Of a stretch of DNA of 64,000 nucleotides, positions 8,329 to 17,731 are shown in pieces. A program made the translations under genes and the position numbers. Within the stretch, counting starts at the first letter, position 1; each line of letters begins with the position of its first letter. The notes under the pieces were generated by a model. It made no database searches. It was not told where the DNA came from and saw only the letters and a program-made list of their open reading frames with translations. Origin of the DNA: Tenacibaculum sp. 190524A05c (lineage in GTDB: Bacteria > Bacteroidota > Bacteroidia > Flavobacteriales > Flavobacteriaceae); NCBI RefSeq assembly GCF_964036595.1, contig NZ_OZ038523.1, positions 648,501 through 712,500 of the forward strand, given 5' to 3'.

Positions 8329-9838
8329 GAAATTTTAAACTATAATTTGCTATTTCTTTATCTTCTTCTAATTGAGTTAAAAACTGTTCAGCTTTTGTAA
8401 ATAATTGATTTCTCTTTTCTAAATTCATTTTATCAAGATTAGAAATCAACATTCTTAAACGTGGATTTTTAGATAGTACCTCTCTGTTCTTATCCATAAA
8501 TCTCCAGAACAATCCATCCCAAACTTGTTGCCAATCTCCATTAGGATAATCGCTCATTTTCTTGATATAGTTACTACTACTTATGTATGGTTTGGTAGAC
8601 ATCAATCCTCCATCGGAAAATAAGCTCATTCCGTATACATTAGGAACCATTACCCAATCATAAGCATCAATAAATAACTCCATAAACCATTGGTAAACAT
8701 CATCAGGATCGAACTCACACAATAGCATGAAGTTTCCAAGTATCATTAGTCGTTCAATATGATGTGTATAAGAAGTTTTTAGTATTCTTTTAATGGTTTT
8801 ATCAATAGGAAGTATTCCTGTAGTTCCATTGTAAAAAGAAGCGGGAATTTTTCTGTTATGATTCCAGAAATTACGTGTCCTCTCCTCTGTTCCTTTTACT
8901 TCATAAACACCTCGTATAAATTCTCTCCATCCTAATATTTGTCGTACAAAGCCTTCTAAAGAATTTATTGGAATATCATTTTTCGCAGCATAATTAGTTG
9001 CTTCATTTATAACATATAAAGGTGATAATAAACCAACATTAATTAACGGAGATAAAATACTATGATGCAGGAAGTTTCTATCCTGTAATATAGCATCTTC
9101 ATAATCACCAAACTCATGAAAACGTACCTCAAAAAACTCTTTTAGCCAATTTTCAGCTTCTTCAAAAGTTGTTGGATAAATTTGAAAATCATGCAACTCT
9201 CCTAAGTTCTCTTGAAAGCATTCTTGAATATATTCCTTAGCCTCAGAGAAATATTGGTTGTTATCGGGGAACATTACAACAGGAGTAATTTTATTCTTTG
9301 GATATTTTTTCCTGTTATCGACATCAAAAGTCCATTTACCACCTACGGGATCGCCATTTTGAACTAATATATTTCGCTTTATACGTTGTTCCTTATAAAA
9401 AGAAGTCTGAAAAAACTTCTTTTTTGATACTTTAAAAAAACCTTGTAAATCTGATTTTGTGTTGATGAACAAAGGATTATCGAACCAATGGATTTCAATA
9501 TTCGTAGTTACATTATGAATTCTCTTTTCCAACCAGTTATCTGTAGGATTATATATGTAAACCTTAGTATAACCTTCTTTTTCAATATGTGGGATTAAAT
9601 TTCTCACATCAGAATACTCAGAATTAGCCTCAATGTATAAGACAGAATAACCTAAGGAATTCAAATAACTCTCGTAAAACTTCATGGAAGCTCTATGAAA
9701 TACTAATTTTTGTTTGTGAAAATTATATTGATTAAAATAAAGAGTTTCCTCAACTAAATAGATAACGGTATCTAGAGATAAATAATCTCTTACATTTCTA
9801 ATCAGTTGATGCGGAAATATGATACTTGCTTTATTCAT
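8318..9838 (-). CDS. DPRP-type cryptochrome/photolyase lacking Fe-S cysteines
   Basis: This 506-residue protein belongs to the deoxyribodipyrimidine photolyase-related family (PF04244), which includes the bacterial (6-4) photolyases such as Agrobacterium PhrB. Family motifs are visible: IFPHQL near the start, GWREFIRGVYE, HHIERLMILGNFMLL, DAYDWVMVPNVYGM and SDGGLMSTKPYISSSNYI. In PhrB four cysteines (350, 438, 441, 454) hold a [4Fe-4S] cluster. The matching positions here appear to be Pro344, Pro432 and non-Cys residues in a shortened segment (YPNGDWQQVWDGLFW). FAD-binding parts look intact. It abuts the DASH cryptochrome gene, with the DASH stop directly followed by its start. Confidence 0.88.
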   Translation of the reverse strand: MNKASIIFPHQLIRNVRDYLSLDTVIYLVEETLYFNQYNFHKQKLVFHRASMKFYESYLNSLGYSVLYIEANSEYSDVRNLIPHIEKEGYTKVYIYNPTDNWLEKRIHNVTTNIEIHWFDNPLFINTKSDLQGFFKVSKKKFFQTSFYKEQRIKRNILVQNGDPVGGKWTFDVDNRKKYPKNKITPVVMFPDNNQYFSEAKEYIQECFQENLGELHDFQIYPTTFEEAENWLKEFFEVRFHEFGDYEDAILQDRNFLHHSILSPLINVGLLSPLYVINEATNYAAKNDIPINSLEGFVRQILGWREFIRGVYEVKGTEERTRNFWNHNRKIPASFYNGTTGILPIDKTIKRILKTSYTHHIERLMILGNFMLLCEFDPDDVYQWFMELFIDAYDWVMVPNVYGMSLFSDGGLMSTKPYISSSNYIKKMSDYPNGDWQQVWDGLFWRFMDKNREVLSKNPRLRMLISNLDKMNLEKRNQLFTKAEQFLTQLEEDKEIANYSLKFHEE

Positions 9839-11143
9839 TTAAAATAACATTGGTTGTAACCACGTTTGCTGAAATTTACGGTTTGAATCATAGCGTTCAG
9901 CTTGTAGTTTTACGTTAAACTTTCTATCTCTGGGATCATTTCCTACTCCTGCCACATATTGCCAATTACCATAGTTACTATGTACATCATAATCAATCAA
10001 CATGCTTTCAAAATAGGCAGCTCCTATTCTCCAATCCAGTAATAATTCCTTAGCGAAATATGATGCAACATTCTGTCTACCTCTGTTACTCATCCAGCCC
10101 GTTTGTTTCAGTTCGATCATATTCGCATTAACAAATGGTTCTTCTGTTTCACCATTTATCCATTTATTAATGAGGTCTTGTTTATTCTTCCATTCGTATT
10201 CAACCTTTTTAATACCGCTTTGTTTGAATAAACTATTACCATGTTTTAATGACAAATACTTAAAGAAATCTCTCCAAATTAGCTCAAAAATCAACCAATA
10301 TGTAGATTGATTTTTTGTAATAGTTTTTTCATATTTCTTTATTTGCCAGTAAATAGTTTTGGCTGATATACAACCATTAGATAACCAAGAAGAGAATTTT
10401 GAACTATAATCTTTACCTAATAAACCGTTACGAGTTTTCTTGTAAAATGATAATTTCTCAGTTTCAAAGAAATACTCCTGCAATCTTTGGTTAGCAGCTG
10501 TTTCGCCACCTTTAAAAGGAAAAGCTGAATATGCTAGCACTTCGAAATCTTCAAATCCTAAATCTTTTAGCGTATAGAATTTAGTTGTTTGTTGAATAAG
10601 GTTAGACTCCTCTTTTTTTATCGGGATAATTACTTCGTTAATTGTGCCGTACTTCTCTACTTTTTTTCTGAAATCAGTAAAAATTTGAGGTGTTTGATGA
10701 ATTTTGAATGGAATATTTTCCGGTTCAAATAATAACTGGTCATAGTACTCAAACACCTCAATCTGCTCTGGAATTGATGATCTTAAATGTTGTATTTCAG
10801 TTGTTTCTTCACTTGTAAATTCTCTTTGAAAAAAAAGAGCATCCGCGTTATGCGTCAGACAAAATTGTGGCAAAAATAGTTGCGGATGCTCATAACATAA
10901 GAAGAGAGAAATGTTTAACGATTTTAAATTTTTATATAAATCTTCAACAGATTCAATTGTAAATTTTGCTCTATATTTTTCTGTTTTTTTAAAACCAAAT
11001 TGATCCGTTTTATAATGTCTTGGGTTGTAACAATAAACACCAATAACTTTATCATAGTTAGCACATGCTTCTGAAAGCACTTTATTATCATAAATTCTTA
11101 AATTGTTTGTAAACCAAACTACTGCTGTTTTTGACTTCTGCAT
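9839..11143 (-). CDS. DASH family cryptochrome
   Basis: This 434-residue flavoprotein opens with [16 protein letters not shown], the photolyase N-terminal domain. Its C-terminal FAD domain carries [31 protein letters not shown] and [17 protein letters not shown], followed by [16 protein letters not shown], which is diagnostic for the DASH group. FAD-pocket Asn and proximal Trp (NYGNWQY) are kept, unlike the 496-residue paralogue in the same operon. DASH proteins repair CPDs mainly in single-stranded DNA and bind MTHF as antenna. Its first 25 bases overlap the end of the DUF2256 gene. Confidence 0.93.
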   Translation of the reverse strand: MQKSKTAVVWFTNNLRIYDNKVLSEACANYDKVIGVYCYNPRHYKTDQFGFKKTEKYRAKFTIESVEDLYKNLKSLNISLFLCYEHPQLFLPQFCLTHNADALFFQREFTSEETTEIQHLRSSIPEQIEVFEYYDQLLFEPENIPFKIHQTPQIFTDFRKKVEKYGTINEVIIPIKKEESNLIQQTTKFYTLKDLGFEDFEVLAYSAFPFKGGETAANQRLQEYFFETEKLSFYKKTRNGLLGKDYSSKFSSWLSNGCISAKTIYWQIKKYEKTITKNQSTYWLIFELIWRDFFKYLSLKHGNSLFKQSGIKKVEYEWKNKQDLINKWINGETEEPFVNANMIELKQTGWMSNRGRQNVASYFAKELLLDWRIGAAYFESMLIDYDVHSNYGNWQYVAGVGNDPRDRKFNVKLQAERYDSNRKFQQTWLQPMLF

Positions 11144-11262
11144 TTCTTACTACAATATTTAACATGTTCCCAATCTCTTTCCCATTTCTTTCTCCAAGTA
11201 AAAGGTCTATTACAAGTGAGACAAATTTTTGTGGGCAAATGTTGTTTTTTTTCTCCTCTCAT
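11119..11262 (-). CDS. DUF2256 zinc-ribbon-like small protein
   Basis: This 47-residue reading frame starts at ATG 11262-11260 and ends at TAG 11121-11119. It has two Cys pairs, C14-x2-C17 and C37-x3-C41, around a Trp-rich core ([14 protein letters not shown]). This is the pattern of DUF2256, a small zinc-ribbon-like family often found next to or fused to cryptochrome/photolyase genes. It overlaps the SDR-DUF2867 gene by 4 bases (ATGA) and runs 25 bases into the DASH gene, so it sits exactly in the coupling chain of the operon. It is easily missed because of its size. Confidence 0.85.
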   Translation of the reverse strand: MRGEKKQHLPTKICLTCNRPFTWRKKWERDWEHVKYCSKKCRSQKQQ

Positions 11263-12680
11263 TTATCAGACACTAAAGCATCTATCATTCCATTAAATAC
11301 AAATGCGTGAAATGGTAATACGGCATACCAGTATAGTCGCCCCCAAATACCTTTTGGTCTAAAAACCGCTCTTTGAAACAATTGATTTTTAACAATCTTA
11401 AATTCCAACCAAGCTTCTCCCGGTAATTTCATTTCAGCAAATAGTAATAATCGCTTCTCTTCTTTATCAGCTAATAATACGCGCCAAAAGTCTAGTGGAT
11501 CACCGGGTTCTAAATAGGTGCTATGGGTACGTCCTCTTCTAAGACCGACTCCACCAACCAATTTATCTACATAACCTCTAATTTTCCAGAGCCATGTAAA
11601 ACTATACCATCCAGTATCTCCACCTATCGACCAAATTTTATCTATAGTGATATCTTCGTTTATAATTTGTCTTGATCGAACATCTTTAAAACATCCAAAC
11701 TGAGGCATTCTAATATGCTTACTCAACTGATCTCTAAACACACCACTACTTATGGCATCTTTCCAACTTGATATTACTGCATTCTGTTCTATTTTTTGAA
11801 AAGCCAATGATACTGCTTCTTTGTAAGTAATTGGATCTATTCCAAGTATCTTATTAATATTACTGGGCTTAGCAATAACTTCTACCTTCATACTATCCAC
11901 TAAGGCTTTCGCTAAATTGAAAGAAGTGGATGTTACAAAATAGAGCCAATAGGATGACAATCGAGGTGTTAAGACAGGAAGCGTTAATATGTAACGTTTA
12001 AGTCCTCGTACTTTTCCAAATTCTAAAAGCATTTCCTTGTATGTTAATACTTCTGGACCACAGATATCAAAGGATTTATTCAACACTTTTTCGTTACCAA
12101 GTGCCTTGACTAAAAAACTCAACACATCTCGAATAGCTATGGGTTGCGTTTTGGTATTCAGCCATTTTGGTGTAACCATTACAGGTAACTTTTCTACAAT
12201 ATCTCGTATAATTTCAAAAGAAGCGCTTCCACTTCCTACAATAATTCCTGCTCTAAATGTGGTTAAGGCATAGGATTGAGATTTTAATAATTGTTCAACC
12301 TGTAATCGAGATTGTAAATGTTTAGATAAGGAACTATCATTAACAATTCCACTTAAGTAAACTACTTGTTTACAATTGGTCTTTTCAATTAATTCTTTGA
12401 ATTTAGAAGCACACTTCTTTTCTAGACTTTCAAAATTCTCAGAACTTGTAGACATTGAATGGATTAAATAATAAGCCGCGTCAATATCCTCTGGAAATGA
12501 TATTGTTTCGTCTTCTAGAAAATCAATCTTTAAGAATTCAATATTCTCCTTATTCTCGATTTCATCTGGTATTCTATTTAAATCACGGACACAACATATT
12601 AGTTCATGATTGTCTTCTAACAATCTTAGAACTAGTCGTTTGGCAATATAGCCAGTTGTTCCTGTGATTAAAATTTTCAT
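11259..12680 (-). CDS. SDR family oxidoreductase with C-terminal DUF2867 domain
   Basis: This 473-residue protein has an atypical-SDR NAD(P)-binding domain with [11 protein letters not shown] at residues 6-16 and further YLSGIVND and RAGIIVG segments up to about residue 300. A DUF2867 domain then follows to the end, with [31 protein letters not shown] and [20 protein letters not shown]. The last hydrophobic stretch may touch the membrane. The E. coli relative YbjT has no firm function. It is operonic with the flavin reductase gene (4-base overlap). Confidence 0.85.
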   Translation of the reverse strand: MKILITGTTGYIAKRLVLRLLEDNHELICCVRDLNRIPDEIENKENIEFLKIDFLEDETISFPEDIDAAYYLIHSMSTSSENFESLEKKCASKFKELIEKTNCKQVVYLSGIVNDSSLSKHLQSRLQVEQLLKSQSYALTTFRAGIIVGSGSASFEIIRDIVEKLPVMVTPKWLNTKTQPIAIRDVLSFLVKALGNEKVLNKSFDICGPEVLTYKEMLLEFGKVRGLKRYILTLPVLTPRLSSYWLYFVTSTSFNLAKALVDSMKVEVIAKPSNINKILGIDPITYKEAVSLAFQKIEQNAVISSWKDAISSGVFRDQLSKHIRMPQFGCFKDVRSRQIINEDITIDKIWSIGGDTGWYSFTWLWKIRGYVDKLVGGVGLRRGRTHSTYLEPGDPLDFWRVLLADKEEKRLLLFAEMKLPGEAWLEFKIVKNQLFQRAVFRPKGIWGRLYWYAVLPFHAFVFNGMIDALVSDK

Positions 12681-13312
12681 ACTTTATCTGTTACTTTTTT
12701 AGGTCTTTGATATTCATATCTTGTATTTGACTCTGGTACTGCATAAGCGTCTAAACCGTTTATTGTTGCAACATTACCTTTGGCTAAATCTAGAAAACCG
12801 TCTTGTTCAGAATACATGTCATCATTCACATAAAAAAACTGAATTTCACCAACTACCATAATGGTATCATTGGCTTTGATATAGTATTCTTCTAAATATT
12901 TCATTCCTATTTGAACAGGACATTCCTTTACAAAAGGTGCATAAAAATCATTTTTATATTCAGGGGTTAAATTGGTCATATCAAACTCAGAAATACTTTT
13001 GTCGTACTTAGCCGAAGTATGATGAGCTTGTGCTGTTATTTCCTTACAAATATGATTGACAGTATAAAATCCTGTGTTTTTAATGTTTTCATAGGTATTT
13101 CTTGGAACTGTTGTAGGTCTAAGAATGAATCCTAATACTGGTGGATTAGATCCTAAATGAACAATTGAACTAAATACAGCAACATTTTCTTGTCCATCTT
13201 CAGATACCGTACCCAATAAATTAGCAGATTTATAGCCTGAAAGACTATTCATTAGATTAATTCTGTGAATTCTGTCAAAATTCGATATGCTATGTTGGTC
13301 AAAAAACTTCAT
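12677..13312 (-). CDS. Flavin reductase family protein
   Basis: This 211-residue protein has the flavin-reductase-like FMN-binding split barrel: ANLLGTVSEDGQENVAVFSS near residue 31, NPPVLGFILRP near 56, KNTGFYTVNH near 78, and a late EIQFFYV. It should bind FMN or FAD and reduce free flavin with NAD(P)H, or act as a flavin-binding oxidoreductase. Supply of reduced flavin to the neighbouring FAD-dependent photolyases is an attractive but inferred role. It shares one base with the end of the UbiB-like gene. Confidence 0.85.
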   Translation of the reverse strand: MKFFDQHSISNFDRIHRINLMNSLSGYKSANLLGTVSEDGQENVAVFSSIVHLGSNPPVLGFILRPTTVPRNTYENIKNTGFYTVNHICKEITAQAHHTSAKYDKSISEFDMTNLTPEYKNDFYAPFVKECPVQIGMKYLEEYYIKANDTIMVVGEIQFFYVNDDMYSEQDGFLDLAKGNVATINGLDAYAVPESNTRYEYQRPKKVTDKV

Positions 13313-14622
13313 TAATACTGTGTGAAATTGTTGATTTTAATATTCGTTGCCTTTAAATCATGCATAAGATTATATAAGCCAAAGAATGTTCTGTTGATAT
13401 AAATAAAATGTTTTGAACCTCTATTACCATTCATATTCCTTAATTCAGTACTCTTGGCATATTTTGTTCCTAATTCAGTAATTTTCCCAAAGAAATCCGC
13501 ATCTGAAAAATCGAATACTTCTTGGTGAAATGGCTGTGTAAAAAGACTTAACATTTCATGAAACATGTCTTTGAAGAAAATAATTTCTTCTTGAGAATCA
13601 TCTTCTCTAAGTATTTCCAATTCATATAATTTCTTTTCAAAAAACTCAGGATTAGAAATGTTTTCTTTTTTAGCCAACTCGAAATATGGAATGTAAAATT
13701 CTTCAGGAACTTCTTTCATACAACCAAAATCTAAAACAATAAGGTCGTTATCCTTTGAAACTAAAAAGTTACCTGGATGTGGATCGGCGTGAACCTTACG
13801 CAGCTTATGCATTTGGAACATATAAAAGTCCCATAGAGCTTGACCTAATTTTGTAGCTACTGCTGAATCGGAGTTTTTAGCTGTAAACTCCGAAAGATGA
13901 ATTCCTTCCATCCAATCCATTGTAATGATGCGATCAGAAGAATATTCTTTATAATAATTAGGAAATTTAAGGTTTGCGATATGCTTACATGAATCAACTA
14001 TATCTTGGCTTTGAGAGACTTCTAAAATATAATTTGTTTCTTCAATCAGTTTATTTTCAACTTCTTTAAAGTATTTATCACTATCCTTTCCTCTGATATT
14101 AAACATCTTGATAGCAATTGGCTTAACTAAAGATAAATCAGACGAGATACTTTCTGCTACTCCAGGGTATTGAATTTTAACAGCGTATCTTTTATCGTCC
14201 TTTTTTGCTAAATGAACTTGACCAATACTTGCCCCACTAACAGCTTCTAAGTCGAACTTGTCAAATAATTCATCAGGATTTTTACCAAAATATTTTTTAA
14301 ATGTTTTTTTAACTAATGGTGCAGATAATGGTGGAACTGAGAATTGCGATAATGAAAACTGCTCAACATATGCTTGAGGAAGTATTCCTTTTTCCATACT
14401 TAACATTTGAGCTACTTTTAAAGCACTTCCTTTTAGCTGCTTTAAGCCATTATAAATATCTTCAGCATTATCTTTATTTAATTGTTCTTTTGCCTCTTCT
14501 TCTCCGTTAACAATTTTGTTTCCGTAATATTTAATGTAGTTCACACCAACTTTAGCTCCAGTTTGAACTAATTTAGATGCTCTCTGTATTTTTGAAGTTG
14601 GTATATTATCTATCGTTTTCAT
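13312..14622 (-). CDS. ABC1/UbiB (AarF) family atypical kinase
   Basis: This 436-residue protein has the ADCK/UbiB layout. The N-terminal segment reads LKGSALKVAQMLS where the family KxGQ motif is expected. The nucleotide-binding part has the Ala-rich SGASIGQVHLA and the lysine in YAVKIQYPGV. The catalytic loop is HADPHPGNFL and the metal-binding motif is VLDFGC. Family members act as ATPases in isoprenoid-lipid or quinone metabolism. The glycine of KxGQ is Ala here. It overlaps the regulator gene upstream by 4 bases and the flavin reductase gene by 1. Confidence 0.88.
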   Translation of the reverse strand: MKTIDNIPTSKIQRASKLVQTGAKVGVNYIKYYGNKIVNGEEEAKEQLNKDNAEDIYNGLKQLKGSALKVAQMLSMEKGILPQAYVEQFSLSQFSVPPLSAPLVKKTFKKYFGKNPDELFDKFDLEAVSGASIGQVHLAKKDDKRYAVKIQYPGVAESISSDLSLVKPIAIKMFNIRGKDSDKYFKEVENKLIEETNYILEVSQSQDIVDSCKHIANLKFPNYYKEYSSDRIITMDWMEGIHLSEFTAKNSDSAVATKLGQALWDFYMFQMHKLRKVHADPHPGNFLVSKDNDLIVLDFGCMKEVPEEFYIPYFELAKKENISNPEFFEKKLYELEILREDDSQEEIIFFKDMFHEMLSLFTQPFHQEVFDFSDADFFGKITELGTKYAKSTELRNMNGNRGSKHFIYINRTFFGLYNLMHDLKATNIKINNFTQY

Positions 14623-15272
14623 TTGCCTACAGCTTCCTTGTATAAAAATTTACCTAAATCAATAACACTCTTGACAGGTGCTATATCTAAAATATCAAAA
14701 CTTGTATTTACTGATTTTTCAATGAAAATATCTGTTTTGTCAAATCCTGGTGATGTATCTTCTAACCAAAACTTTAATGTCAAAATCAATTGTAACCAAG
14801 CACTTTCACTAATTGCCTTATCTTGAATTTTTTCTATGCGCTCTTGCTTAAAATCAAGTTTAGGGATATCTAAGCTGTGAATAAAGTTTTTGAAATGCTC
14901 TTTAAATTTATTTAGCGATTTGACTTTTTTCAACATATTCTTTTGATGTTGTAAAGCATAAACTACATAACTCCTATTTGCAGTAAAGTTTTCAAATAGT
15001 GTGTAGTAATAGCTTAACAACTTGCTTTTTGCATCATAATTAGCATAGTCTTCGCTTTTCTCAAGTAGAGCTAACGTGTTGCTGTGAAATGCTTCGAAAA
15101 TTGATGATTGGATTACTTCAAACGAAGAAAAGTTTGCATAAAACAATTGCTCATCAAAGTTATTCTCCTTACTGAATAGGTATACTGATTTTGGCTCTTC
15201 ATTATGTGTTAAGACATAATCCATATACATACTTAAAATATCGTTTTGTGTGATGTTCTTTTTTTTAGCCAT
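14619..15272 (-). CDS. TetR-like regulatory protein at head of photolyase operon
   Basis: This is a 217-residue protein if started at the Met of MAKKKN (15272). An upstream in-frame Met at 15341 is unlikely because a good -7 box (15294-15301) lies between the two. The helical N-terminus (NITQNDILSMYMDYVLTH...SVYLFSKENN...FSSFEVIQSSIFEAF) has TetR-like length and spacing but is diverged. The C-terminal part resembles TetR-type ligand domains (SAWLQLILTLKFWLEDTSPGF). It is the first gene of the twelve-gene operon and so may regulate it. It could also bind a ligand without binding DNA. Confidence 0.65.
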   Translation of the reverse strand: MAKKKNITQNDILSMYMDYVLTHNEEPKSVYLFSKENNFDEQLFYANFSSFEVIQSSIFEAFHSNTLALLEKSEDYANYDAKSKLLSYYYTLFENFTANRSYVVYALQHQKNMLKKVKSLNKFKEHFKNFIHSLDIPKLDFKQERIEKIQDKAISESAWLQLILTLKFWLEDTSPGFDKTDIFIEKSVNTSFDILDIAPVKSVIDLGKFLYKEAVGK

Positions 15273-15293
15273 TAGTGTGAAAATTTTCTCTAT

Positions 15294-15301
15294 CAAAGAT
15301 A
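15294..15301 (-). promoter_or_regulatory. -7 box of photolyase operon promoter
   Basis: The minus strand reads TATCTTTG, a perfect match to the Bacteroidota -7 consensus TAnnTTTG, about 22 bases before ATG 15272. I see no clear -33 TTG at the usual distance. It fixes the probable operon start and argues against the longer reading frame. Confidence 0.6.
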
Positions 15302-15362
15302 CGAATTTTTTGTTTAAGAAATAATTAAAAAAGTAAAACAAAATTAAATTTTAACTTTTTAT

Positions 15363-15385
15363 TAATAGTAATACTATTATCTTTG
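15363..15385 (+). promoter_or_regulatory. Promoter and palindromic operator of the TetR-exporter operon
   Basis: TAATAGT (15363-15369) and ACTATTA (15373-15379) form a 7-base inverted repeat around AAT. It directly overlaps a perfect -7 box TATCTTTG (15378-15385). Downstream lies ATG 15404 of the tetR gene. The placement suggests autorepression by that TetR protein, an inference from position and symmetry. It sits in the divergent region shared with the photolyase operon. Confidence 0.5.
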
Positions 15386-15403
15386 CATAAAAAACAATTA
15401 ATA

Positions 15404-16081
15404 ATGGATGAGTTACTTTCAAATATAAAGATCGAAGTACCTGAAGGAGTTTATATTAAGAACCCTGAATCCTCGGAATTAGGAAAGAAAATAGTACAGA
15501 ATAGTATTGTGATAATAGACGAAATAGGCTTTGAAAACTTTACATTTAAAAAATTGGGAAAGCTTATTGGATCTAATGAAAGTTCTATTTATAGATATTT
15601 TGAAAGCAAACATATGCTTTTGATTTACCTAAGTTCTTGGTATTGGAGATGGATCGAGTATCAACTAGTAATAGAAACATTCAGTATTAAAGACACAAAA
15701 GAGAAATTAATTCAAGCTATTGAAGTAGTAACGAGAACGACTAAAGAAGATAAGAATTTCTCACATATTAACGAAATACTATTAAATAAGATTATTATTA
15801 ATGAAAATTCGAAATCTTATTTAACCAAAAGTGTTGATTCTGAAAATAAACAGGGATATTTTCTTCCCTATAAAAGAGTTGTGCGAAGGTTAGCAAGCAT
15901 TATATCTGATCATAATAGTGATTATGAATTTCCATTGACTTTAGCTAGTTCAATTACAGAAGGAGCACTACATCAACAATTTTTAAAACTACATTTTACT
16001 ACAATTACCAACTGTAACAATGATGTTACACCAACTAAATTTTACACAGATTTAATTCTAAAAACTTTATCTAATGAATAA
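15404..16081 (+). CDS. TetR/AcrR family transcriptional regulator
   Basis: This is a 225-residue protein from ATG 15404. A TTG at 15383 is in frame but overlaps the -7 box. After a short N-terminal arm, the TetR helix-turn-helix is clear: VIIDEIGFENFTFKKLGKLI, followed by GSNESSIYRYFESKHMLL (about residues 38-78). The ligand domain is not recognisable as a subfamily. It overlaps the ABC transporter gene by 8 bases, so regulator and exporter are co-transcribed and it probably controls its own operon through the palindrome upstream. Confidence 0.88.
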   Translation: MDELLSNIKIEVPEGVYIKNPESSELGKKIVQNSIVIIDEIGFENFTFKKLGKLIGSNESSIYRYFESKHMLLIYLSSWYWRWIEYQLVIETFSIKDTKEKLIQAIEVVTRTTKEDKNFSHINEILLNKIIINENSKSYLTKSVDSENKQGYFLPYKRVVRRLASIISDHNSDYEFPLTLASSITEGALHQQFLKLHFTTITNCNNDVTPTKFYTDLILKTLSNE

Positions 16082-17726
16082 TAGTTTATTAACACCTTGG
16101 AAGCGATTTTTAGGGTTATTAAAATTAGAGCGTAAAGATATTTTTCAAATTTCTTATTACGCCATCTTCGAAGGATTGGTGTCGTTATCATTACCTTTAG
16201 GAATTCAAGCAATTATCAACTTAATTCAAGGAGCACAGGTTTCTGCTTCATGGATTGTTTTGGTGGTATTAGTAACGGCCGGTGTAATATTCTCAGGAGT
16301 TTTAAAATTAATGCAATTAAGAATTATTGAAACCATTCAACAGCGAATCTTCACGAGAGCATCTTTTGAATTGAGTTATCGTTTTCCTAAGATTAAAATG
16401 AAGGAATTACGTAATTATTATTTACCTGAATTAGCGAATAGATTCTTTGATACACTTACAATACAGAAAGGATTATCTAAAATATTAATTGATGTACCTT
16501 CTGCTTTCTTACAAATCGTCTTTGCACTTTTACTTTTATCGTTTTATCATCCGTTTTTCATTCTTTTTGGAATACTATTGGTAGTATTAATATATGGTGT
16601 ATTCAAATTAACATCACAACGAGGAATTGAAACGAGTTTAGATGAATCAAAAAACAAATATAAAGTAGCACACTGGTTACAAGAAGTAGCTAGATCTGTT
16701 GTTAGTTTCAAGCTTTCAGGAAAAACAAGTTTAGCTTTAGATAAAAACGACAACCTAGTTCATAAATATTTAGAATCAAGAGAAAGTCACTTTAAGATTT
16801 TAGTGATTCAATTTATTCAAATGATCAGTTTTAAAGTTCTAGTAACAGCCGGATTATTATTAATTGGTGGTTTCTTGGTACTGAATCAAAAAATGAATAT
16901 TGGACAATTCGTGGCGGCAGAAATTATTGTTTTATTAGTAATCAATTCCGTTGAAAAACTAATTCTAGGTTTAGAATCTTTTTACGACGTATTGACGTCA
17001 ATTGAAAAATTAGGTCAAGTTGTAGATAAGCCAATAGAATCGCAATCAGGTGAAATAATTGAAGGACATTGTACAATTCAATTACAAGATGTATCCTATG
17101 AAGTTTCAAATAGAATCTCTCCTATTCTATCGAACATTAATTTGGAAATCAACAAACAAGATAGAGTTTTGGTACAAGGAGAAAGTGGTTCTGGTAAATC
17201 TAGTTTATTACAATTAATCGCAGGAGTTAATGAACCTACTTCAGGATATTTATATGTAAATAATTTATCTATTACAAGTTTACATATTAATGCTTATCGA
17301 TCTAGTTTAGGATTGTCTTTATCAGAAGAAACACCTTTTGAAGGAACGTTTAGAGAAAATATAACCTTTGGGAACACTGAAATTACAGATCAAGAGATTT
17401 ATGATGTTTTAGAAATTGTTGGATTAACAGACTTCTTAAAAATTCAACCGAAAGGATTAAATACAATTATTAAACCTGAAGGAAAGCAAATGGCATATAC
17501 CATTGCTAAGAAAATAATTTTAGCGAGAGCTATTGTAAAGAAACCGGAGTTATTAATTCTTGAAGACCCACTAGATCAATTTCAACAAAAAGAAACACAG
17601 GCTATTATTGATTACTTAACAAGTTCAGAAAGACCTTGGAGTCTAATTGTTGTAAGTAGTAATGACAACTGGAAATCTAGATGTAACAAACATATTGTAT
17701 TAGAAAAAGGTCAAATTAAATCGTAA
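16074..17726 (+). CDS. ABC transporter, fused permease and degenerate ATPase (tripartite exporter)
   Basis: This 550-residue half-transporter lacks a C39 peptidase domain. Membrane segments lie at about residues 25-80, 140-180 and 250-300. In the C-terminal nucleotide domain, Walker A is normal (GESGSGKS, about 368). The signature position reads PEGKQ instead of LSGGQ (about 467). Walker B plus catalytic Glu reads LILEDP rather than LILDEP (about 494). The H-loop His is absent (VVSSNDNW, about 525). It is followed after 5 bases by the HlyD gene and then TolC, so it forms a type-I-secretion-like exporter. The cargo is unknown. Confidence 0.87.
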   Translation: MNNSLLTPWKRFLGLLKLERKDIFQISYYAIFEGLVSLSLPLGIQAIINLIQGAQVSASWIVLVVLVTAGVIFSGVLKLMQLRIIETIQQRIFTRASFELSYRFPKIKMKELRNYYLPELANRFFDTLTIQKGLSKILIDVPSAFLQIVFALLLLSFYHPFFILFGILLVVLIYGVFKLTSQRGIETSLDESKNKYKVAHWLQEVARSVVSFKLSGKTSLALDKNDNLVHKYLESRESHFKILVIQFIQMISFKVLVTAGLLLIGGFLVLNQKMNIGQFVAAEIIVLLVINSVEKLILGLESFYDVLTSIEKLGQVVDKPIESQSGEIIEGHCTIQLQDVSYEVSNRISPILSNINLEINKQDRVLVQGESGSGKSSLLQLIAGVNEPTSGYLYVNNLSITSLHINAYRSSLGLSLSEETPFEGTFRENITFGNTEITDQEIYDVLEIVGLTDFLKIQPKGLNTIIKPEGKQMAYTIAKKIILARAIVKKPELLILEDPLDQFQQKETQAIIDYLTSSERPWSLIVVSSNDNWKSRCNKHIVLEKGQIKS

Positions 17727-17731
17727 TAAAA

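Noticed and set aside
15272-15341. Longer N-terminus for the TetR-like gene of the light operon
   Set aside because: A perfect -7 box lies between the two possible starts, and the extra residues are Phe-rich without domain character.
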